DNA of 64,000 bases from Acidobacteriota bacterium (GTDB lineage Bacteria > Acidobacteriota > Vicinamibacteria > Vicinamibacterales > Fen-181), in the NCBI GenBank assembly GCA_017883185.1, contig JADGOB010000001.1:37797-101796 (forward strand). The letters are read 5' to 3'. The notes beneath the pieces were generated by a model. That model saw only the letters and a program-made list of their open reading frames with translations, ran no database searches and was not told the origin of the DNA. This document shows positions 58,082-64,000 of the stretch, in pieces. Both the position numbers and the translations under genes were made by a program. Position 1 is the first letter of the stretch; every line of letters begins with the position of its first letter.

Positions 58082-58513
58082 TTACCTGCCTCCTCCCTGG
58101 CCGATCTTGCGCTCGGTGATCAGACCGACGTTCTCGACCTGGGCGGCGCGCAACTTGTCCATGGCGGCCATGACTGAAGCGTATGGCGCATCCACGTCGG
58201 CCTTGATGAGAACAACCTTCTCCTTCTTGGTCTCGAGGTACTCGATGACCTTCTGGGTGAGATCGTCCTCGCGCACGCGCACGGAGTTCAGGTAGAACTG
58301 CCTGTCGGCCCCGACGGCGACGACTGTCTGCTCCTGGTTCTCCGGCTTGTCAGACGAATTGGACGCCTCGGGCAGCCTGACGTCAACGCCCTTCTGTAGC
58401 ATCGGCGCGATGAGCATCATGATAATCAGCAACACCAGCATAACGTCCACGAGGGGCGTCACGTTGATGTCCGATTTCACTCCACGTTTTGCGCTGCCAA
58501 CATCCATTGACAT
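58082..58513 (-). CDS. ExbD/TolR biopolymer transport protein (copy 1)
   Basis: SDINVTPLVDVMLVLLIIMMLIAPMLQKGVDVRLPEA. Confidence 0.92.
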   Translation of the reverse strand: MSMDVGSAKRGVKSDINVTPLVDVMLVLLIIMMLIAPMLQKGVDVRLPEASNSSDKPENQEQTVVAVGADRQFYLNSVRVREDDLTQKVIEYLETKKEKVVLIKADVDAPYASVMAAMDKLRAAQVENVGLITERKIGQGGGR

Positions 58514-58637
58514 TGTGGCGATCTCCTAACTGTCAAACGGACACCTGCGGCCCCGGCCCTGATGCGCGGGTGCGGGCAGGGACAAAACCCAGCCCTCCCC
58601 GACGAAACCTGGAACCGCGGGACGCGAGCGCGCCGAC

Positions 58638-59306
58638 TTACGACTTCTTGATGAAGAAGTCCACCATCTCCGACGAGGAGTTGTCCATCTCCACGTTGAA
58701 GTAATCGATCCGACCGGTGAGGTAGTTGTAGAACCACACGGCCGGGATGGCGACGAGCAGCCCGAGCGCGGTCTCGACGAGCGCTTCGGCAATACCGGCC
58801 GACACGGCGCCGATGCCGCCCGACCCGGTGGATGCGATACCCTGGAACGCGTTGATGACGCCGACGACCGTGCCGAGCAGCCCGACGAACGGGGCCGTGG
58901 CGCCGATGGTCGCGAGCGCCGACACCATCTTCTTGAGGTCGGAGCCGGTGAGCGCCGAGGCGCGCTGGATGGCGCGGCGGACGGTGTCAACCGTGTCTTC
59001 CTTGCTCATCTTCTCGCCACCCTCCTGCGAGTACTGGTATTCCTGCAGGGCTGCGAGCACGACCTTCGCCAGATGGCTGTAGCGGTATTCCTTCTTGCCG
59101 GCCAGCGCAATGGCGTCCTTCAGGCGGCCTTCCTTGAGAGCCTTGGCCACCTGCGGCGCGAACAACTTCGACTGCTTGCGCGCTTGGACATACGTGTAAA
59201 TGCGCTCGATGGCCACACCAAACGACAGCATCGACATGAAGAAGAGCACGTAGGCGATACCCTTCGCAAACCATCCCATCGCATTCCACATTTCGAGCAG
59301 ATTCAT
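58638..59306 (-). CDS. MotA/TolQ/ExbB proton channel protein
   Basis: LATIGATAPFVGLLGTVVGVINAFQGIASTGSGGIGAVSAGIAEALVETALGLLVAIPAVWFYNYL. Confidence 0.94.
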   Translation of the reverse strand: MNLLEMWNAMGWFAKGIAYVLFFMSMLSFGVAIERIYTYVQARKQSKLFAPQVAKALKEGRLKDAIALAGKKEYRYSHLAKVVLAALQEYQYSQEGGEKMSKEDTVDTVRRAIQRASALTGSDLKKMVSALATIGATAPFVGLLGTVVGVINAFQGIASTGSGGIGAVSAGIAEALVETALGLLVAIPAVWFYNYLTGRIDYFNVEMDNSSSEMVDFFIKKS

Positions 59307-59406
59307 CTGACCATCCTCCGAGTGTTCTGTACGAGTTACAGGCCGCCGGGTCTCATCCTGGCGTTATGCTTGCGCTTCCGAAGCGATCTCCTGCCTCCCC
59401 GCCACT

Positions 59407-60126
59407 CTACTGCAGCGTGAAGTTGACCGTGACCGTCATGATGACCGGCACGGGCACGCCGTTCAGGAGCGTCGGCGTGAATACCCACTGTTTCACCGCG
59501 TCGAGCGCGGCCTGGTCGAGCAGCGGGATCGAGCGCAGGACCCTGGCATCATTGACCTTGCCATCGGGTCCGATGGTGGCCTCGATGATGACCACGCCCT
59601 GCACACGGGCCGACTGGGCGATTGCCGGGTAGACCGGCTTGACGTCACGGGTCTTCGTGGGTGGCTTGATGTTGCCACCGACGCGGACCGGCGCCTGCAC
59701 CGGCGGCGGCGGCGCAGCTTCAGGCAATCCGCCCACGATGCCTCCGATAACGCCCCCGGACACCCCGCCCTCGACGCCACCCTGGACTCCGCCCTCGAGG
59801 CCGGTGTTCAGGCCGGTCTCAGGCTTGATCTGGGATGGCGCCTGCACGGGCGCGGCGTTCGGGTTGACGTCCGGGGGCGGCACCGCCGCGGCGGCCTGGG
59901 CCGGCGGCGGGGGCGGCGGTGGAGGTGGCGGTGGCGGCGGCGGAGCCGCAGCAAACGCCATCATGATCGGCGGCGTCGGAAGCACATCGGCCGCCATCAG
60001 CGGCACGATTACGATCGCCCCGATCACGACCGCATGCACGAGAAACGAGAGTGGCACCGTGTACCACTTCTTGCTCCCGATCGTGATGGAAGGACTGACT
60101 ACGTCACCAAACAGGTCGCGTGGCAC
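59407..60126 (-). CDS. TonB family energy transducer
   Basis: TM helix, PPPPPPPPPPPPP linker, C-terminal VKPVYPAIAQSARVQGVVIIEATIGPDGKVNDARVLRSIPLLDQAALDAVKQWVFTPTLLNGVPVPVIMTVTVNF. Confidence 0.93.
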   Translation of the reverse strand: MPRDLFGDVVSPSITIGSKKWYTVPLSFLVHAVVIGAIVIVPLMAADVLPTPPIMMAFAAAPPPPPPPPPPPPPPAQAAAAVPPPDVNPNAAPVQAPSQIKPETGLNTGLEGGVQGGVEGGVSGGVIGGIVGGLPEAAPPPPVQAPVRVGGNIKPPTKTRDVKPVYPAIAQSARVQGVVIIEATIGPDGKVNDARVLRSIPLLDQAALDAVKQWVFTPTLLNGVPVPVIMTVTVNFTLQ

Positions 60127-60169
60127 CGGTCTACTCCTCCTGCTCGTTCGTTCTCAGGCAAGGCGGCCG

Positions 60170-60199
60170 ATTATAACTAGTCCGAAAAGTGGGTGTCAA
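60170..60199 (-). promoter_or_regulatory. Sigma70-like promoter for tonB-exbB-exbD-exbD
   Basis: Reverse strand TTGACA - 18 bp - TATAAT, 44 bp upstream of tonB. Confidence 0.6.
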
Positions 60200-60387
60200 C
60201 GAACGGCCAACCCGGACACGCCTGAATACTTAGACACCGGTTTTACAAAAGTGGATGTTCGGGTACCGTCGGGCTAGGCTTGACGTGGGGCGCCCGCGGG
60301 ACCGAAATCGAAGTATTGTAGCGATCACTGGGACTGCAAGTCAAACCGAACCTCGGATGGGGCCCTCCGGCAGGACCCCACCCCCCG

Positions 60388-62889
60388 CTACTTCTCCGCC
60401 TGGATTCGCATCCCGTAGAACGAACGCCACACGAAGATCATCGAAATCAGGAAGAAAATCCCGCTCAGCATCCAGGTCACCGTCGACCCCACCTGGGCCG
60501 TCAACTGGACCGCCAGCTCGACCGCCAGCAACCCGAACAGCGTCGTGAACTTGATGACCGGGTTCATCGCCACCGACGAGGTGTCCTTGAACGGGTCGCC
60601 CACCGTGTCCCCGACGACCGTCGCGGCGTGCAGTGGCGTCCCCTTCTCCTTCAGCTCCACCTCGACGATCTTCTTGGCGTTGTCCCACGCGCCGCCCGCG
60701 TTCGCCATGAAGATGGCCTGGTAGAGGCCGAACAGCGCGATCGACACCAAGTAGCCGATGAAGAAATACGGCTCGAGGAACGCGAACGCCAGCGTCGAGA
60801 AGAAGACCGTGAGGAAGATGTTGAACATCCCCTTCTGCGCGTATTGCGTGCAGATGGCCACCACCTTCTTGCTGTCGGCCACCGACGCCCTCTCGGAGCT
60901 TTCGAGTTTGATGTTCCGCTTGATGAACTCCACGGCCCGATACGCGCCGGTTGACACGGCCTGGATGGACGCGCCCGCGAACCAAAAGATCACCGCCCCG
61001 CCGGTGATCAACCCCAGCAGGAACGGCGCGTGGAGCAGCGACAGGTTCGCCACCAGCTCGGGCTGCAGCCGGTGGGTCAGCATCACGATGATCGAGAAGA
61101 TCATCGTCGTCGCGCCGACCACGGCGGTGCCGATCAGCACCGGCTTGGCGGTCGCCTTGAACGTGTTGCCGCCGCCGTCGCCCGCCTCCAGCAGATCCTT
61201 GGCCACGCCGAAGTTCGCGTCGAAGCCGAACTCCTTCTTCAGCTCCTGCTTGATGTTCGGCAGCGTCTCGATCATCGACAACTCGAAGACCGACTGCGCG
61301 TTGTCGGTCACCGGGCCGTACGAGTCAACCGCGATCGTCACCGGGCCCATGCCGAGGAAACCGAACGCCACCAGGCCGAATGCGAACACCGCCGGGGCGA
61401 TCATCAGGTCGCCGAATCCCTGCGTGCTCACGAGGAAGCCGATGCCCATCAGCGCCACGATCGTGAGGCCCAGCCAGTAGGCGCTGAAATTCCCGGCCAC
61501 CAGGCCCGACAGGATGTCGAGCGATGCCCCGCCCTCGCGGGCCGACGTCACGACTTCCTTCACGTGCGCCGACTCGGTCGAGGTGAACACCTTCACCAGC
61601 TCGGGGATAATGGCGCCGGCCAGCGTCCCGCACGTGATGACGGTGGACAACTTCCACCAGAGCGTCCCGTCGCCCAGCTGCGGAATCAGCAGGTACGACA
61701 CCAGGTAGGTGATGACCACCGAGACGATGGACGTGAGCCACACCAGCGTCGTCAGCGGGTGCTCGAAGTTCATCTTGTCGGCGGTGCCGTACTTCGCCTT
61801 CGCCCAGATGCCGTTGAGCAGGTACGACAGGCCGCTGGCCACGATCATCATGATGCGCATCACGAAGATCCAGACGAGCAGCTGCACCTGCACCGCCTGT
61901 TCGTTCACGGCCAGCAGGATGAACGAGATCAGCGCCACGCCGGTGACGCCGTACGTCTCGAATCCGTCGGCCGTCGGGCCCACTGAGTCGCCCGCGTTGT
62001 CGCCCGTGCAGTCCGCGATGACGCCCGGGTTGCGCGCGTCGTCTTCCTTGATGTTGAAGACGATCTTCATCAGGTCGGACCCGATGTCGGCGATCTTCGT
62101 GAAGATGCCGCCGGCGATGCGGAGCGCCGCGGCGCCGAGCGACTCGCCGATCGCGAAGCCGATGAAGCACTGGCCGGCGTAGTCACCTGGGACGAACAGC
62201 AGGATGGCGAGCATCATGAACAGCTCGACGCTGATCAGCAGCATCCCGATGCTGATGCCCGCCTTGAGCGGGATGGCGAACACCGGGAACGGTTTCCCCT
62301 TCAGGCTGGCAAATGCCGTCCGCGAGTTGGCGAACGTGTTGATCCGGATGCCGAACCACGCCACGCCGTAACTCCCCGCAATTCCGAGCACGCTGAAGGC
62401 AAGGATGATGATGACCCGGGACGCCTCGAAGTGCTGCAGCACGCCAAAATAGATGACGATGATGACCCCGATGAAGGCCTCGAGGATCATCAGGAACTTC
62501 CCCTGCTGGAGCAGGTACGTCTTGCACGTCTCGTAGATCAGCTCGGAGATCTCCCGCATCGACGCGTGCACCGGCAGCGCCTCGATCTGGCGGTAGACGA
62601 CCAGGCCGAACAGCAGCCCCAGCACACAGACACCAAGGCCTGACATCAGGAGAGTCCGTCCGTTGATTCCCATGAACTCGGACTGGCCGAGGTCGGGGAG
62701 GCGCAGGTTGGCCTCGCCGCCCGCGGGCTGGGTCGCCTCGGCCGCGTCCGGGGGCTGCGCGGCCGCCATCGCGACGGGCGCGGATAGCAGGAAGATCGCC
62801 GCCATGAAGACCAGTAGGATCGCAAACGAGCGCCGCTGTCTGCGCACACGTGGGCCGGCGCGTCTCGGTAGCAAAGAAAGCACGTTCAT
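60388..62889 (-). CDS. hppA: Membrane-bound ion-translocating pyrophosphatase
   Basis: PPase signatures: GESLGAAALRIAGGIFTKIADIGSDLMKIV, DNAGDSVGPTADGFETYGV, GDTVGDPFKDTSSVAMNPVIKF; GNTFKA motif. Confidence 0.94.
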   Translation of the reverse strand: MNVLSLLPRRAGPRVRRQRRSFAILLVFMAAIFLLSAPVAMAAAQPPDAAEATQPAGGEANLRLPDLGQSEFMGINGRTLLMSGLGVCVLGLLFGLVVYRQIEALPVHASMREISELIYETCKTYLLQQGKFLMILEAFIGVIIVIYFGVLQHFEASRVIIILAFSVLGIAGSYGVAWFGIRINTFANSRTAFASLKGKPFPVFAIPLKAGISIGMLLISVELFMMLAILLFVPGDYAGQCFIGFAIGESLGAAALRIAGGIFTKIADIGSDLMKIVFNIKEDDARNPGVIADCTGDNAGDSVGPTADGFETYGVTGVALISFILLAVNEQAVQVQLLVWIFVMRIMMIVASGLSYLLNGIWAKAKYGTADKMNFEHPLTTLVWLTSIVSVVITYLVSYLLIPQLGDGTLWWKLSTVITCGTLAGAIIPELVKVFTSTESAHVKEVVTSAREGGASLDILSGLVAGNFSAYWLGLTIVALMGIGFLVSTQGFGDLMIAPAVFAFGLVAFGFLGMGPVTIAVDSYGPVTDNAQSVFELSMIETLPNIKQELKKEFGFDANFGVAKDLLEAGDGGGNTFKATAKPVLIGTAVVGATTMIFSIIVMLTHRLQPELVANLSLLHAPFLLGLITGGAVIFWFAGASIQAVSTGAYRAVEFIKRNIKLESSERASVADSKKVVAICTQYAQKGMFNIFLTVFFSTLAFAFLEPYFFIGYLVSIALFGLYQAIFMANAGGAWDNAKKIVEVELKEKGTPLHAATVVGDTVGDPFKDTSSVAMNPVIKFTTLFGLLAVELAVQLTAQVGSTVTWMLSGIFFLISMIFVWRSFYGMRIQAEK

Positions 62890-63001
62890 GTCACCTCTTT
62901 GTTCGGTTGAATACGGGGGCAGAACCGTCAATCCCGGGCGCTGTAGCACCCGGGGGAGCCAGGGAGGAACTCCGGACAAGCAAGGCTCGCCCGCTCGAGC
63001 T

Positions 63002-63706
63002 TCACCGATTATAGGGAAGCGGGGGGCTGCCTGACAAATGGTCCGGGCAGGGTGACCGGGCGGCCGCCCCTACGAAGGGGTGCCCGCTTCCGCGGTCCCA
63101 CGTCGGGATCCGCGCCGCCATCGCCATCCCGCCCGTCAGGAAAATCCGCACGCCCTCTTCGACCGTGATCTCCGGAAACAGGAGGGCCCCGCGCGGGTAG
63201 ACGTACACGTCGCCGAGGTACAGATTGTTGGTCGGGACGTACACCGTGGCGAACAGCTGTGGGCCACCTCCGTCCCCCGCGTCCATCTCGAACTCCTTCG
63301 TCAGGAACCCGAGCCGCAGGCCGCCGCCCGCGTCCCGCGCCATCACCACGCGCTTGAGTCCGGATTCGTTGTCGGGCGAAAACGCCGCAAGCAACTGCTT
63401 GACCGGGGAGTAGATCGTGCGGAAGACCGGAATCCGGGCCAGGTAGCCCTCTCCGCGCGCGAGCAGCCGCTTGCCCAGCACGTTGCTCGCGATCACGCCC
63501 ACCAGCAGCAGGACCGCGGCGGTCGTGGCCAGACCGAGGCCCGCGACGTGGCGGCCCAGCCAGCGGTCGTAGACCGGGCCGCTGAAGTCGTCGATCAGGT
63601 GGAAGATCCAGACGAGGGCGGCCACGCTGATGATCAACGGGACCGTGACGAAAAAGCCGGTGATGAACCGACGGCGCAGCCAGTGAATCGCTCGCGGTGT
63701 TGCCAT
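63002..63706 (-). CDS. DUF502-family membrane protein
   Basis: RRFITGFFVTVPLIISVAALVWIFHLID...IPVFRTIYSPVKQLLAAFS...FATVYVPTNNLYLGDVYVYPRG. Confidence 0.88.
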   Translation of the reverse strand: MATPRAIHWLRRRFITGFFVTVPLIISVAALVWIFHLIDDFSGPVYDRWLGRHVAGLGLATTAAVLLLVGVIASNVLGKRLLARGEGYLARIPVFRTIYSPVKQLLAAFSPDNESGLKRVVMARDAGGGLRLGFLTKEFEMDAGDGGGPQLFATVYVPTNNLYLGDVYVYPRGALLFPEITVEEGVRIFLTGGMAMAARIPTWDRGSGHPFVGAAARSPCPDHLSGSPPLPYNR

Positions 63707-63710
63707 GGAC

Positions 63711-64000
63711 CTATCGGCCGAACCACCAGACCACGACGGCCGCGGCCAGCGCCAGGCGATACCAGGCGAACGCCGCGAGGGAATGACCGGCGACGTAGCG
63801 GATGAAGAACCTCACGGCAACGTAGCCGACAATCGCCGACGAGACGATGCCGGCCGCGAACAGCCCCGCCTCACCGGGCGGCAGCCCGTGGACCAGGAAG
63901 GGAAACCCCTCCTTGACGGCCGCCGCGAGGATCGCCGGGATGCCGAGCACGAACACGAACCGCGCCGACTCGTCGCGGCGCATGCCGAGCGCCATGGCCG
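63711..64000 (-). CDS. uppP: Undecaprenyl-diphosphatase (C-terminal part; gene runs off the window)
   Basis: MALGMRRDESARFVFVLGIPAILAAAVKEG...GIVSSAIVGYVAVRFFIRYVAGHSLAAFAWYRLALA. Confidence 0.85.
   Translation of the reverse strand, partial: AMALGMRRDESARFVFVLGIPAILAAAVKEGFPFLVHGLPPGEAGLFAAGIVSSAIVGYVAVRFFIRYVAGHSLAAFAWYRLALAAAVVVWWFGR

Overview
High-GC bacterial chromosome window, Acidobacteriota-like from its gene style (inference only). I support about 60 protein genes, one tRNA-Sec and one intact IS. Left to right: a polysaccharide locus (GT2, flippase, gmd, rfbD-like, DegT aminotransferase, O-antigen ligase); two adjacent secreted proteins built from a 'WxxAEG...ER.MYW' repeat; smpB/pdxA/ricT/holB; a four-subunit 2-oxoacid:ferredoxin oxidoreductase; a large BNR/sortilin-like protein; an accessory segment (cold-shock gene, tRNA-Sec, IS630-type element inside an LprI-like gene, inverted tRNA-Sec 3' fragment, HicBA module, second cold-shock gene); an iron/Fe-S operon (erpA, a Fur-rubrerythrin fusion, PHP phosphoesterase, HesB-like); class I fumarase; moaE/moaD/prfA/prmC; paired M16 peptidases; ileS/lspA/rluD; lon; relA/spoT; TPR lipoprotein; exbD-exbD-exbB-tonB; membrane pyrophosphatase; DUF502; uppP (partial). 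Best leads: the translationally coupled Fur-rubrerythrin operon, the exactly reconstructable IS insertion with TA duplication, the inverted 25-bp copy of the tRNA-Sec 3' end, palindromic REP-like sequences in frame inside holB, prmC and the O-antigen ligase gene, and a 67-bp dispersed palindromic element. No CRISPR array or prophage was seen.
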